Positions 1 to 11,026 are shown, counted from the stretch's first letter. The stretch: 54,839 nt of DNA from Deltaproteobacteria bacterium (GCA_019313915.1 JAFDAJ010000005.1:1-54839), one strand, 5' to 3'. Notes: generated by a model not told the origin, from the letters alone. Translations and numbers: made by a program.

Positions 1-21
1 CGACATGTTGTCTTCCGACAT
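1..21 (-). CDS. 5' end of a leftward gene cut by the window edge
   Basis: Only seven codons are visible (M-S-E-D-N-M-S), so no function can be given. The start is supported by a strong Shine-Dalgarno stretch (AAGGGGAG, minus strand, near 26-33) five bases before the ATG, and by a promoter-like pair of boxes about 115-145 bases upstream. Confidence 0.45.
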
Positions 22-135
22 CTGGACTCCCCTTCAATTGCCAAAGCCAGATTACCAGCGTTTTCGTCATTTGACCGAAAGTGCGTCGAACCCGGACCCC
101 CAAGCGCATGCAAAGTTACGCCAGCGTCAAAAAAA

Positions 136-165
136 AGAATAGAGGTCCCGCCCCGGCCCTGTCAA
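136..165 (-). promoter_or_regulatory. Sigma70-type promoter for the truncated gene at the left edge
   Basis: On the minus strand TTGACA (160-165, a perfect -35) is followed after 18 bases by TATTCT (136-141, four of six matches to the -10). It points at the partial gene starting at 21. Two copies of the 12-mer TAGAGGTCCCGC (140-151 and 169-180 on the plus strand) lie 29 bases apart, one over the -10/spacer and one just upstream of the -35, which is how a repressor or activator site would be placed. Function is inferred from sequence only. Confidence 0.45.
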
Positions 166-204
166 CGCTAGAGGTCCCGCGAAACGCGCGTCCGGACCAA
201 GTTC

Positions 205-999
205 TCAGTACGCGACGCGCGCGTTGGCCGCCAGCCGGAAGAGCACCCGGCGATCGATATCTCCGAAAAACGCGTAGTTCACGCCGCCCTGCTGGCGGAT
301 CGTCACCACGTTGCCGCCTACATCATGATAGTAGATCTCCCGGCCACCGACATGTGTGCGCTGCGCATTTCGCACGATCTCGGGCGACTGGAACACTAGC
401 AGCGTGACCCGGTGCCCACCGAGGTTGTAGTAGAGGGCGGCGGCCGGCCGAGAGCCGACTCTGATGTAGCGGGCGCCGATGAACTTCATGCTCGGCTCTT
501 CAAACTTTGCTGGCTTTACCGGGAATGGCGTCTTGCCCTTGAAGTAGCGAACGACTTCCTGCGGCGCCTCCGCCTGCACGTCGGAGGGCAGCGCCTGGGA
601 ATGCAGGTTCATGACATCCTGGAGCATACCGGCGCTTTGGTACTCCGGGCTCTCGGGCAACCCAACCACGCCACCGATGATCAACACCGCCGCGGCGGCG
701 GCTGCGATCGGCCAAGTCTGGCGCCACCGCATTGGCCGCACTTCGATCGGTGAAGTGTGATCCGCCCTCGCCTCGTCGATTTCGTCCAAGCGATGGAGCG
801 TGCGGCCCCATAGATGCTCGGGCGCGCGAGCGCCGCCGATCGAATCGCGCGTCTGCTGACGCAGGGAGCCCTCGAACGCGAGGTGTTCCTGACAACCCGG
901 GCACGCTTCCAAGTGGCGCTCAAACTCGATTTGCGTTGCGGGATCGAGCTCTCCGTCCACGAATGCACCGAGATGACGTCGTACGAGCTTGCAACTCAT
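205..999 (-). CDS. Membrane anti-sigma factor with zinc-finger (ZAS) domain
   Basis: This 264-residue protein starts with a cytoplasmic anti-sigma zinc finger: H29, C33 and C36 form the H-x3-C-x2-C signature (ERHLEACPGC). A hydrophobic segment at about residues 96-114 follows, then a 150-residue presumably periplasmic domain. Such proteins hold their cognate ECF sigma factor until an envelope signal releases it. Its ATG overlaps the sigma gene's stop as ATGA (996-999), which indicates translational coupling and a matched pair. The zf-HC2/ZAS family is clear. The signal sensed by the outer domain is unknown. Confidence 0.85.
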   Translation of the reverse strand: MSCKLVRRHLGAFVDGELDPATQIEFERHLEACPGCQEHLAFEGSLRQQTRDSIGGARAPEHLWGRTLHRLDEIDEARADHTSPIEVRPMRWRQTWPIAAAAAAVLIIGGVVGLPESPEYQSAGMLQDVMNLHSQALPSDVQAEAPQEVVRYFKGKTPFPVKPAKFEEPSMKFIGARYIRVGSRPAAALYYNLGGHRVTLLVFQSPEIVRNAQRTHVGGREIYYHDVGGNVVTIRQQGGVNYAFFGDIDRRVLFRLAANARVAY

Positions 1000-1646
1000 G
1001 ACTCCCTCGCCTTGCGTGAACGAAACGCTTCGAGCGGAATCGGATCCTCGATGTCATCATCGTCGTCGCCTTCGATGATGCCGAGTTGCACCGCATGCTG
1101 GTGCAATGACACTTGAAGCTGTTTCCGGGCGCGATGCAAGCGAGACATGACCGTGCCGATGGGACAGCCGATCACCTCGGCGATCTCTTTGTACGAAAGC
1201 TCTTCGACATCGGCAAGCAACACCATGGCGCGCGCTTCGTCCGAGAGTTCCTCGAACGCTCGATTGATCTCGCGAGCGATCAATCGCCGCTGCGCATCAC
1301 CCACGGGGTCGGTGAGGCCTCGCATGCTTGCGCGGCTCATCACGCCCTCACCGACGGGCACCGCCATGGGGCCGTCGAAGACCTGTCGCTCGCGCGTGGC
1401 GCGACGGTATCGGTTGACGAACGTGTTCATTTGAATTCTCAAAACCCAGGCCTTGAAGTTCGTGCCGGCTTCGAACCGATCGTAAAAACGATAGGCTCGC
1501 ACGAGCGTGTCTTGCACGAGGTCCTCGGCATCGACCGGCGAGCGGGTCAACCGCAGCGCCATCGAATAGAGCGCATTGAGATGCGGTTGCGCTTCCACCT
1601 CGAAAAGCTGCCGCTCAACGGCAATTTTCTTGGATTTCCTGGGCAT
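996..1646 (-). CDS. ECF-family RNA polymerase sigma factor
   Basis: The 216-residue protein has sigma region 2 at about residues 21-85 (AEDLVQDTLVRAYRFYDRF, FKAWVLRI) and region 4 at about 125-178 (SYKEIAEVIGCPIGTVMSRL, the helix-turn-helix that reads the -35). There is no region 1 or 3, as usual for group 4 sigma factors. An acidic tail with five consecutive Asp near residue 195 is unusual for the family. It is the first gene of a two-gene unit with the anti-sigma factor and probably activates its own promoter, but I could not identify an ECF-type promoter in the 30 bases before it. Confidence 0.9.
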   Translation of the reverse strand: MPRKSKKIAVERQLFEVEAQPHLNALYSMALRLTRSPVDAEDLVQDTLVRAYRFYDRFEAGTNFKAWVLRIQMNTFVNRYRRATRERQVFDGPMAVPVGEGVMSRASMRGLTDPVGDAQRRLIAREINRAFEELSDEARAMVLLADVEELSYKEIAEVIGCPIGTVMSRLHRARKQLQVSLHQHAVQLGIIEGDDDDDIEDPIPLEAFRSRKARES

Positions 1647-1676
1647 GCCTGCTCGTAGAACCCCCGAAAACGGGAA

Positions 1677-2180
1677 TTATTCCAAGTTATCAGGCGACTC
1701 GTCTTTTGGGGAGCCCTGGCGCACTTTGGTTTCCAGTTCCTCGATTCGAGTCTGAAGCCGGAGCACTTCGCCCTGAAGCTGCTTCACGTGAGCAGTGGCG
1801 CTCTCGAGCAAGGCGCGGACGCGTTCGTCCGCGGCACTGTATACCTCCGCCCCAAACTCCTCGGCGCGCCCCACGAGCTTGCCCACAGGGCCTTCTTTCA
1901 GCGAGGAAAGAAGCTTCTCGCGCCCTTGCAGGATGAAGCCTCGAAGACTTTGCACCGACCAGGCCGTGGCGTTTCCGCTCTTTTGCTCTTCGTAAATGAT
2001 TTGAGCGAGCGTGACCTTGGTGAGGTCGGCTTTGGAGCGATTGTCGATGACCTTGACTTCTTCGCCGTTGCGAACGAACTCGGCGATGCGGTCGAGCGTG
2101 ATGTATTTGCTGTCGCGCGTGTCGTACAGCTTGCGGTTCGCGTAGCGCTTGATGACCCGAATCTGTTTTGCCTCCGCCAT
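1677..2180 (-). CDS. phaR: PhaR/PhbF-type polyhydroxyalkanoate regulator
   Basis: The 167-residue protein begins with the PHB/PHA accumulation regulator DNA-binding domain (about residues 6-65), seen as IKRYANRKLYDT, SKYITLDRIAEFVRNG and VIDNRSKADLT. A coiled-coil-like C-terminus follows (QLQGEVLRLQTRIEELETKV). Family members repress phasin and PHA-granule genes. I took the ATG at 2180 (MAEAKQIRV) rather than an upstream in-frame codon because the conserved domain follows at once. No PHA synthase gene is in the window, so the role in PHA metabolism is inferred from the domain alone. Confidence 0.85.
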   Translation of the reverse strand: MAEAKQIRVIKRYANRKLYDTRDSKYITLDRIAEFVRNGEEVKVIDNRSKADLTKVTLAQIIYEEQKSGNATAWSVQSLRGFILQGREKLLSSLKEGPVGKLVGRAEEFGAEVYSAADERVRALLESATAHVKQLQGEVLRLQTRIEELETKVRQGSPKDESPDNLE

Positions 2181-2270
2181 GGTGGACACGAGGCTACCGC
2201 GGCGACGCACTGCGTCAAGCTGGCGCTTTGGCGCGCTCTCATTAGGCTAGCCGGGAGGGACACTGAGGAC

Positions 2271-3014
2271 GTGGATCACGCAACACCGTTCGGAGCACTG
2301 TTTCAGCGGCTCGCACGCCTAGACGAGATCGACATGCGGGTGGGCCTCATCTGCGAGCGCTTCGAATCGCTGTCGGACGAGGACGCCGTACAGCTGCTCG
2401 ACGAGGCCCATCGCGGCGCCTCGCATGGTGGGACCGATGCGCAATCAGTGTTTCTCGCCCTCGGCTGGGCGCTCTTCGAACCGCGCCTCGCCCCAAGGCG
2501 ACCCGAGCTTGGTACCGCCGCAAGACGCGCGGAGCTTCACCAAGTCGCAGACTTTGTCACGCCGCCTCTGGAAGACGACACGCCGACGGAAGACAAGCGA
2601 GGGGTTCCCGATTTCGGACGTGGACGTCCACTCACGCTCGGCGAACGGAAGTCGCTCGCGCGCACCCACGACCGCTCCTTGATTCAACGCGTCGTGCGCG
2701 ATCCCCATCCCGACGTTGTTCGCATTCTGCTCAACAACCCATCGCTCACTGAAGAGGACGTCGTGCGAGTCTGCGCTGCGCGTCCCAACCATCCGACGGT
2801 CTTGCAAACCGTTTACCATCATCGACGATGGATTGTGCGCTATCGACCACGCAACGCGATCGTGCGTAACCCAGACACGCCACTCGACACCGCGCTGCTC
2901 CTCGCCCCCCTTTTGCACAAGGGCGAGCTCAAGGAAGCGGCGACATCGTCAGAGTTGGCGCCGCCGCTCCGGCTGAGCTGCAAGACGATTCTCGAAATAC
3001 GGACGACGCCCTGA
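2271..3014 (+). CDS. Conserved hypothetical protein with HEAT/LRV-like repeats
   Basis: I do not recognise this protein of about 247 residues. The C-terminal half carries short helical repeats built around DPHPDVVRILLNNPSLTEE, then RPNHPTVLQTV and NAIVRNPDTPLDTALLLAP. These resemble leucine-rich-repeat-variant or DUF2336-type repeats and suggest a protein-binding scaffold. I chose the GTG at 2271, which follows GGGAGGGA, because the frame upstream runs antisense through phaR. The gene diverges from phaR and converges on tatA with a three-base gap. Confidence 0.6.
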   Translation: MDHATPFGALFQRLARLDEIDMRVGLICERFESLSDEDAVQLLDEAHRGASHGGTDAQSVFLALGWALFEPRLAPRRPELGTAARRAELHQVADFVTPPLEDDTPTEDKRGVPDFGRGRPLTLGERKSLARTHDRSLIQRVVRDPHPDVVRILLNNPSLTEEDVVRVCAARPNHPTVLQTVYHHRRWIVRYRPRNAIVRNPDTPLDTALLLAPLLHKGELKEAATSSELAPPLRLSCKTILEIRTTP

Positions 3015-3017
3015 AGG

Positions 3018-3266
3018 CTACTTGCTCTCGACCTTGTCCACGACCTCAGCATCCTCCACGCGGGAGGCAGACTGCTTCGGGACTTGCTTGTCGACAGGAG
3101 TCACATCGGGCGTCACATCGATGTCGTCATCGGTGTTGAGGCCCCGCTTGAGGTTGCGGATGGCCTTTCCGAGTCCTTCGCCGATTTGAGGCAGCCGTCC
3201 AGCGCCGAAAATCAGCATCACAATCAGAAAAACAATGACTAGCTCGCCGAATCCAAGATTGGGCAC
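3018..3266 (-). CDS. tatA: Twin-arginine translocase subunit TatA/TatB family
   Basis: This is an 82-residue protein with one N-terminal membrane helix (LVIVFLIVMLIFGAGRLP). The family's FG-x-GRLP hinge and amphipathic helix follow (IGEGLGKAIRNLKRGL), then an acidic, Pro/Asp-rich tail. TatA multimers form the pore for folded Tat substrates in the inner membrane. The GTG at 3266 is preferred because GGAGGGG lies just upstream and the protein then starts in the normal way, directly before the helix. It stands alone; tatC is not in the window. The hinge reads as TatA rather than TatB, but this was not tested. Confidence 0.88.
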   Translation of the reverse strand: MPNLGFGELVIVFLIVMLIFGAGRLPQIGEGLGKAIRNLKRGLNTDDDIDVTPDVTPVDKQVPKQSASRVEDAEVVDKVESK

Positions 3267-3346
3267 GGTATCCCCTCCGTCTCGTTCCACGGTACGCCGC
3301 TCGGAACGGGTCCGCAAGTCCAGGGGTTATGGTATGGGGAGCCGAG

Positions 3347-4126
3347 ATGGAGAGCTACCGAGAGCTGGATCCCGCGGGTGTTCGCGGCGTGGTGTTCGAT
3401 ATCGACGATACGGTGACCCGCAATGGCGTGCTCGAGCCAGATGCGTACGCCGCTATGCACCTGCTCGCGGATGGAGGATTCGAGCTGGTCGCCGTGACCG
3501 GGAGGCCGCTTGGATGGACCGATGTGATCGCTCGCCTGTGGCCGGTCCGCGTGGCCGTCGGAGAGAATGGCGCCGGCTGGGCCTGGGTCGACGACGCCGG
3601 GACGCACGAGGGCTACTTCTGCACCGAGGCGGAACGTAGCAAGCAAGCCGCCCTACTCGATACGATTCGCCGCAAGGCCAAGTCGGCCATGCCCCATGTA
3701 CAGACGACAAACGACGATCGTCACCGCCGTTGCGATCTTGCCTTCGATGTCGGCGAGTCCGTGTCTCTGCCGCGCGCGGAAATCGACGCGTTGGTGGCGC
3801 TCATCGAGGACCTCGGGGCGCGCAGCTCTGTCTCCACTGTGCATGCGCACGCGATCCCCGGTCCATGGGACAAGGCCGAAGGTGTTGCGCGAGCGCTCGA
3901 AGACGTACTCGGTATCGATCTAAGTAGCGAGATCGAGCATTGGGTGTTCGTGGGCGACAGCGGCAACGACGCCGCGGCCTTCGAGCGCTTCCCCAAGAGC
4001 GTCGGCGTCGCGAACGTTCGCGAGCATTTGGACAGGCTCCCGGTCCCCCCTAGATACGTCACCGACGGCGACCGAGGCCGCGGTTTTGCCGAGCTTGCTG
4101 CGCACCTGGTGGACGGCCTTGGCTAA
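3347..4126 (+). CDS. HAD-superfamily hydrolase (Cof/phosphomannomutase-like subclass IIB)
   Basis: The 259-residue protein shows the HAD motifs in order: motif I VVFDIDDTVT (nucleophile and acid/base aspartates), motif II VTGR, and motif IV FVGDSGNDAAAFE. The cap between motifs II and IV fits subclass IIB, the group of sugar-phosphate and sucrose/mannosyl-glycerate phosphatases. The substrate is not predictable. The ATG at 3347 has GGGGAG upstream and is preferred to the ATG at 3329. The gene diverges from tatA and abuts the downstream methyltransferase. Confidence 0.8.
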   Translation: MESYRELDPAGVRGVVFDIDDTVTRNGVLEPDAYAAMHLLADGGFELVAVTGRPLGWTDVIARLWPVRVAVGENGAGWAWVDDAGTHEGYFCTEAERSKQAALLDTIRRKAKSAMPHVQTTNDDRHRRCDLAFDVGESVSLPRAEIDALVALIEDLGARSSVSTVHAHAIPGPWDKAEGVARALEDVLGIDLSSEIEHWVFVGDSGNDAAAFERFPKSVGVANVREHLDRLPVPPRYVTDGDRGRGFAELAAHLVDGLG

Positions 4127-4145
4127 GCGAAGGCCGCGACGCAGC

Positions 4146-4928
4146 GTGACGGGAACGCAAGCGCACTACGAGAATGGCCGTTACTACGATCAGGCGTATC
4201 GCCGGCGCCGACACGACGTTCGGTTCTACACGGACCTGGCGCTCGAGTCGGGAGGCCCGGTCCTCGAGCTCGGCGTGGGTACTGGCCGCGTAGCGCTCAC
4301 GATCGCCAAGGCCGGCATCGGCGTCGTCGGAATCGAGCCGATGGAGCCGATGCTCGAGCAGGCCCGTCAACGGGTGGGCAGGCTGCCCCACAGCGCGCGC
4401 GGCCGAATCGAGCTCCGCCAAGGCGACCTCATGCGTCTCCGCCTCCGACGAAAATTCCCATTGGTCATCGCCCCCTTCAACGTGTGGATGCACCTCTACA
4501 CGCGCGAGGAAATTGAGCGCGGCTTCGCAACCGTACGTCATCACCTCGGTCCCGGAGGCCGCTTTGCCTTCGACGTGTTGCTGCCGGACCCGGTCAGCCT
4601 CGCCCGAGTTCCATCCAAACAATATCGGGGCGGCGAAGTCCCGCATCCCCGCGACGGCGTCCGCTACCGCTACAGCGAGTATTTCAGCTACGACCACGCC
4701 ACGCAGATCGAAACCGTCGTTATGGATTTCGAGCATCCCGTCAAGAAGGACCAATCGTTTTGCACGCCCCTCACCCAGAGGCAGTTTTTCCCCGCGGAGC
4801 TCGAGGCTCTGCTGCATTACAACGGCTTTGAGGTGGAATCCCACACGAGCGACTTCGACGGGGGACCGATCACCGCCGCTACGGAGTCTCAGGTCATCAT
4901 CGCCCGCGCACGCCGTTCTACTCCCTGA
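4146..4928 (+). CDS. Class I SAM-dependent methyltransferase
   Basis: The Rossmann SAM-binding motif I is clear (PVLELGVGTGRVAL), with an acidic residue ending strand 2 (GIEPMEPML) and motif IV/post-I elements (IELRQGDLMRL, LVIAPFNVW). The substrate is unknown. The start is uncertain: the frame is open from 4086 but offers only TTG codons overlapping the HAD gene. I chose the GTG at 4146 because homologues of this type begin close to the HYENGRYYD region. The end overlaps the convergent sulfotransferase by 11 bases. Cotranscription with the HAD gene is likely. Confidence 0.75.
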   Translation: MTGTQAHYENGRYYDQAYRRRRHDVRFYTDLALESGGPVLELGVGTGRVALTIAKAGIGVVGIEPMEPMLEQARQRVGRLPHSARGRIELRQGDLMRLRLRRKFPLVIAPFNVWMHLYTREEIERGFATVRHHLGPGGRFAFDVLLPDPVSLARVPSKQYRGGEVPHPRDGVRYRYSEYFSYDHATQIETVVMDFEHPVKKDQSFCTPLTQRQFFPAELEALLHYNGFEVESHTSDFDGGPITAATESQVIIARARRSTP

Positions 4929-5910
4929 GCAGCACGTCGCAGTAGTATTTCACGCGCTTCACGATCCTGCCGTGCGCGCGATTGTGAATGTCCTTCTTCA
5001 GGGCGAGCATGACCCGACGCTGGAACGTGTAGCTGTTGCGTGTGGGCTTGGGCGCCGGGCTGCCTCCCGCCGCCTCAATCGGTAGCCACAACGCGTCGGC
5101 GGGCCATTGCCATGCTTCGAGGTCGGCTCTGTCGATCTGTCCGACCATCTGCTCGGCCAAGGCGCGCTTGTCGGCGTCATGCGCGAGTTCCGCGGCCCAC
5201 TTGCCCACGTTATCCGTCACCGGGCGGTCCTGCGTGTTGACCGTGATCGGATCGCCCATCCCCTTCTTCACGGGTCCCGCTTTGCCGTACTCGACGGCGC
5301 CGGGATCGTGCTCGAGATCGAGAAACGCAAAGATGCGTTCGAGCTGGGGCTCGGGCTCGGTCACGAGGTCTTCGTAGGCGACATGAAGCAAGGGAACCGG
5401 TCGCTCACGTAAGAACATCGCCATCGCGGGGACGTACCGCTCGAGGATCGGATTGAATGCGTGCGCGGCCTGCCAGTCGCCGTTGAAAAAGCTGTTTGCA
5501 TACGAGCTGAAGACCGCGAGCGGATGCCGCGTGAGCACCACGTACTTCGCGTCTGGATAGAGGCGCTGCAAGAACGGAAGCACGAGCGCGTTGGCCGGCG
5601 TCTTGTCGAGGAAATAACGGCTCTCGCTCGTCGAGAGCATTCGCCCGTACAGGGTGTCGGTGTACGCACGCAGCGCATCGAGGTAGTCCTCCTCCCCGCC
5701 GGGCAGTCCCTCGATGAACGTCTTAGCCGCCTCGGCCGCATTGATGTGATCGTACGGCGCCTTGTCGACGTTGTCGTAGACGCCGAGGTGCGCGATTGGC
5801 GTGATCAGGTGCGGCTCCGGGTACGTGAAGATCTCGGAGTGCGCACCCATCATGCGCTGAAGCAGCGTCGACCCCGCACGGGGCGGCGAGATTACGAAGA
5901 CGAGTGACAT
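4918..5910 (-). CDS. Sulfotransferase family protein
   Basis: The 330-residue protein begins with the PAPS 5'-phosphosulfate loop (VISPPRAGSTLLQRMMGAH) and has the 3'-phosphate-binding element YVVLTRHPLAVFSSY with its conserved Arg and Ser. Family members transfer sulfate from PAPS to hydroxyl or amino groups of glycans, peptides or metabolites. The acceptor cannot be told from the sequence, and there is no signal peptide. It lies 18 bases after aconitase on the same strand and converges with the methyltransferase. Confidence 0.8.
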   Translation of the reverse strand: MSLVFVISPPRAGSTLLQRMMGAHSEIFTYPEPHLITPIAHLGVYDNVDKAPYDHINAAEAAKTFIEGLPGGEEDYLDALRAYTDTLYGRMLSTSESRYFLDKTPANALVLPFLQRLYPDAKYVVLTRHPLAVFSSYANSFFNGDWQAAHAFNPILERYVPAMAMFLRERPVPLLHVAYEDLVTEPEPQLERIFAFLDLEHDPGAVEYGKAGPVKKGMGDPITVNTQDRPVTDNVGKWAAELAHDADKRALAEQMVGQIDRADLEAWQWPADALWLPIEAAGGSPAPKPTRNSYTFQRRVMLALKKDIHNRAHGRIVKRVKYYCDVLLRE

Positions 5911-5928
5911 GACACCCCAGGCAGTCGT

Positions 5929-8604
<2,676 letters not shown>

Positions 8605-8711
8605 GTGGGAGTGCCTACCACGCAAGGTGTGGCGCGCCACCCCGGTCCTCGGCTAAGCTGGAAAACGCTGCGTGACAAGCGCTGTTAGAAGCGCTACAGA
8701 CTGCAGCTCGC

Positions 8712-8786
8712 GGCGCCGTAGCCAAGTGGTAAGGCAGAGGTTTGCAAAACCTCCATTCGCTGGTTCGATCCCAGTCGGCGCCTCCA
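8712..8786 (+). tRNA. tRNA-Cys (anticodon GCA)
   Basis: A complete cloverleaf can be folded by eye. Acceptor arms GGCGCCG (8712-8718) and CGGCGCC (8776-8782) pair fully. The D-arm is GCC-AAGTGGTAA-GGC. The anticodon arm is GAGGT-TTGCAAA-ACCTC with GCA at the centre. The T-arm is GCTGG-TTCGATC-CCAGT. The CCA end is encoded (8784-8786). It lies 24 bases before the membrane sensor gene on the same strand. Confidence 0.95.
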
Positions 8787-8809
8787 GTCTGCCTCTTGTG
8801 GTAGTGGGT

Positions 8810-10453
8810 ATGTTTCCAATCGCTGACCTCTTCAGGCTCCGGCCACGAAACGTCCGCACTCGGCTCCTGAGGGACCTCACTCTGGTCATTTTCGTCACGT
8901 CGGGCGCCATCGTAGCCCTGGCTGTTTCGAGCGCGTCCAAGGCGGAGCGGAGCACGGCCCGTGCGCACATCGAGCGGGCTTCGACCCAGGCGCAACAGGA
9001 GTTCCGAACGCGCATGGAACCGGTCGACCGACGGCTCCGGCTGACCTGGGAGTGGGGAAAGGCGGGACTCCTCGACTCCAATGACCGGCCCACTACGCTC
9101 GCGAAGCTCGCTCCCGTGCTCGAGCCACTGCCGATGGTGACGGCGTTGATCATCGCGGACTCGAAAGGCCACGAGTTTCTCGTCTCGCGAGACCGCAACG
9201 CGGATGGCGAACCGGAAGGCTGGGTAACGCGAACCAGTGGTCTGCACGAATCCAAGGGGCAACTGCTTCGGGAACGGTGGAGTGAGCAGCGCCAACTGGT
9301 CGAGAAGTTCTGGATCGACCTCCCCGGTTACGTGCCGACCGAGCGACCGTGGTTCGTGGGCGCGGTGAGCAGCGAATCCGACGATGAAATCTATCGCACC
9401 GAGCCGTACCAGTTCTTCGAACGGAAACAGCTCGGAGTGACGGAGTCGATGCGCTGGACTCCCGTGGATGGAAACACACACGTGGTCGCGTTCGACTTGC
9501 TACTCGGCGATGTGTTCGCGGTCGTAAGTGAAATCGAGGTCAGCGACGGAGGCGAAACTTTCCTATGCAAGTCGAACGGAGATGTCTTCGTGCCCTACCG
9601 CGCGCGGCGGCCCGGAGAGCCTGCCCGCGAACCGCAGCACGTCTTCGTCGACCCTGCAAAGACCGGCAGCACGGTGATCGAGAGAGCGGTCGCGGCTTGG
9701 CTGGAAGCCGGGGGCAAAACCGACGAGCCCGTGCGATTCCGCGCGGGCGACGTCTCGGGATGGGCCGGCTTTCGTTTGGTCAATCCGCTCTCAGGCATCT
9801 GGATGGGCGTTGCGGTGCCCGAGCCGGAGATCTTTGGCGCCACGATCGATTGGACACCGCAGCTCATCGTGATCATTGCCTTGGTCTTGTTGCTCGGCCT
9901 GCTTCCCGCGGTGACCATCGTCCGCAAGTACAGCCACCAACTCAAAGACATCCCCAAGCAGCTCATCGGTCCGAAGACCTTCGAGCGCGACGTGCAAGAA
10001 CTGATCGCGCGCGGCGAAGGCCCCACTCTGGAGTTCAAGTCCACCGTTCGAATGAACCTCAAGACGGAGAAGTTTGGAAAAGAGATCGAGCTGGCATGGC
10101 TCAAGAGCGCGACCGCGTTCATGAACTCCGATGGGGGCACACTCCTCATCGGCGTGAGCGACGACGGCGAAGTGCTCGGCGTCGAGCACGACAAGTTCGA
10201 TAACGAGGACAAGTGCCGACTGCACCTGAAGAACCTCGTCAACCAACACATCGGCGCTGAGTTCTCCCGGCTCATCCGCTTCGTGGTCCAACCGATCGAC
10301 GCCAAGACAGTCGTCGCAGTCCAATGCGAGCGCTCCGCCAAACCAGTCTTCCTCAAGGGAAAGAACAGGGAGTCCTTCTACATCCGAAGCGGCCCCTCCA
10401 GCGTAGAGCTCTCCCCCCGCGAGGTCCTAGAATACGTAAACCGTCGAACGTAA
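8810..10453 (+). CDS. Membrane sensor with periplasmic Cache-like domain and cytoplasmic Schlafen AlbA_2 domain
   Basis: The protein has 547 residues from the ATG at 8810; the open frame upstream runs through tRNA-Cys and is not coding. It has a membrane helix at about residues 21-40, a long extracytoplasmic region of dCache-like layout (41-348), and a second helix at about 351-371. The cytoplasmic part ends in an AlbA_2 (Schlafen-type) domain from about residue 400: GEGPTLEFKST, then FMNSDGGTLLIGVSDDG. E403, E408 and an aspartate near 451 lie where RNase Schlafens keep their E-x4-E...D site. The architecture suggests a one-component signal-to-nucleic-acid switch. The function is unproven. 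Confidence 0.75.
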   Translation: MFPIADLFRLRPRNVRTRLLRDLTLVIFVTSGAIVALAVSSASKAERSTARAHIERASTQAQQEFRTRMEPVDRRLRLTWEWGKAGLLDSNDRPTTLAKLAPVLEPLPMVTALIIADSKGHEFLVSRDRNADGEPEGWVTRTSGLHESKGQLLRERWSEQRQLVEKFWIDLPGYVPTERPWFVGAVSSESDDEIYRTEPYQFFERKQLGVTESMRWTPVDGNTHVVAFDLLLGDVFAVVSEIEVSDGGETFLCKSNGDVFVPYRARRPGEPAREPQHVFVDPAKTGSTVIERAVAAWLEAGGKTDEPVRFRAGDVSGWAGFRLVNPLSGIWMGVAVPEPEIFGATIDWTPQLIVIIALVLLLGLLPAVTIVRKYSHQLKDIPKQLIGPKTFERDVQELIARGEGPTLEFKSTVRMNLKTEKFGKEIELAWLKSATAFMNSDGGTLLIGVSDDGEVLGVEHDKFDNEDKCRLHLKNLVNQHIGAEFSRLIRFVVQPIDAKTVVAVQCERSAKPVFLKGKNRESFYIRSGPSSVELSPREVLEYVNRRT

Positions 10454-10473
10454 AAAGGGGACAGTCCCTTTTT
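10452..10473. repeat. Perfect A/T-flanked palindrome, REP-like or terminator
   Basis: Five A and four G pair with three C, a wobble T and five T around an ACAG loop, giving a nine-base-pair stem. It starts inside the sensor gene's stop codon. It can work as a rho-independent terminator in either direction. The GGGGACAGTCCC core is also of the short palindrome type that recurs in proteobacterial genomes, and a related element sits at 11640-11656. Confidence 0.6.
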
Positions 10474-10533
10474 GAAAGGGTTAAATCACAGACCTCGGGT
10501 GGCCCATTACTTTATTTAATGTAAAGCAAGCTC

Positions 10534-10968
10534 ATGAACGCCCAAAGCCCTCGAATTGACGTGGATTTGCTCAAGGAGCACCTGGTCGAGGTCTCGGAGC
10601 ACGAGTCCGAGCTCACCGATCTCGTGTACGAAAGCCTCTTTGCCAAGCGTCCCGACGCCGTGGAGCTCTTCGGCACCTACAGCCGGGCCAACCAGCAGAG
10701 GATGATGGCGGAAACCCTCGGCGCGGTCCTGAACATGCTCGACCAGGAGCACTGGCTCGGCGAGTACGTCCACGCGATGGGGTCACGCCACCAGTTTTCC
10801 TACGAGACCCCCTCCGACATGTACGCGCCCTACGCCGAGGCGATGCTGGAAGCGCTTGCGGCGGTGTCCGGAGCGGACTGGACGCCGGAGTTGCAGCACT
10901 CTTGGAAGGCGGCCTTGGATCGGGTGAACGAGATGATGACAGCGGGCTACGTCCCCACTTCGCACTAG
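10534..10968 (+). CDS. Single-domain globin
   Basis: The 144-residue all-helical protein has the length and layout of a bacterial single-domain globin. The proximal haem ligand is probably H86, in HAMGSRHQFSYETPSDMYAP, which matches the F-helix/FG-corner pattern. The C-terminal helix (WKAALDRVNEMM) fits the H helix. Bacterial globins bind O2 or NO; without a fused reductase, NO dioxygenation would need a separate electron donor. It converges on a nitrobindin-like haem protein, and both lie between two palindromic elements. Confidence 0.8.
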   Translation: MNAQSPRIDVDLLKEHLVEVSEHESELTDLVYESLFAKRPDAVELFGTYSRANQQRMMAETLGAVLNMLDQEHWLGEYVHAMGSRHQFSYETPSDMYAPYAEAMLEALAAVSGADWTPELQHSWKAALDRVNEMMTAGYVPTSH

Positions 10969-11026
10969 CGAGGCGCGAACTACACGATCGGAGAACGGCA
11001 CGCGACGGCCGTGCCCCGGAGACGCC

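Noticed and set aside
1788-2270. Plus-strand extension of the repeat protein
   Set aside because: Antisense to phaR, which is well conserved; a GTG with a ribosome site at 2271 explains the gene.
8672-8809. N-terminal extension of the sensor protein
   Set aside because: It would translate tRNA-Cys; the first helix starts shortly after the ATG at 8810.
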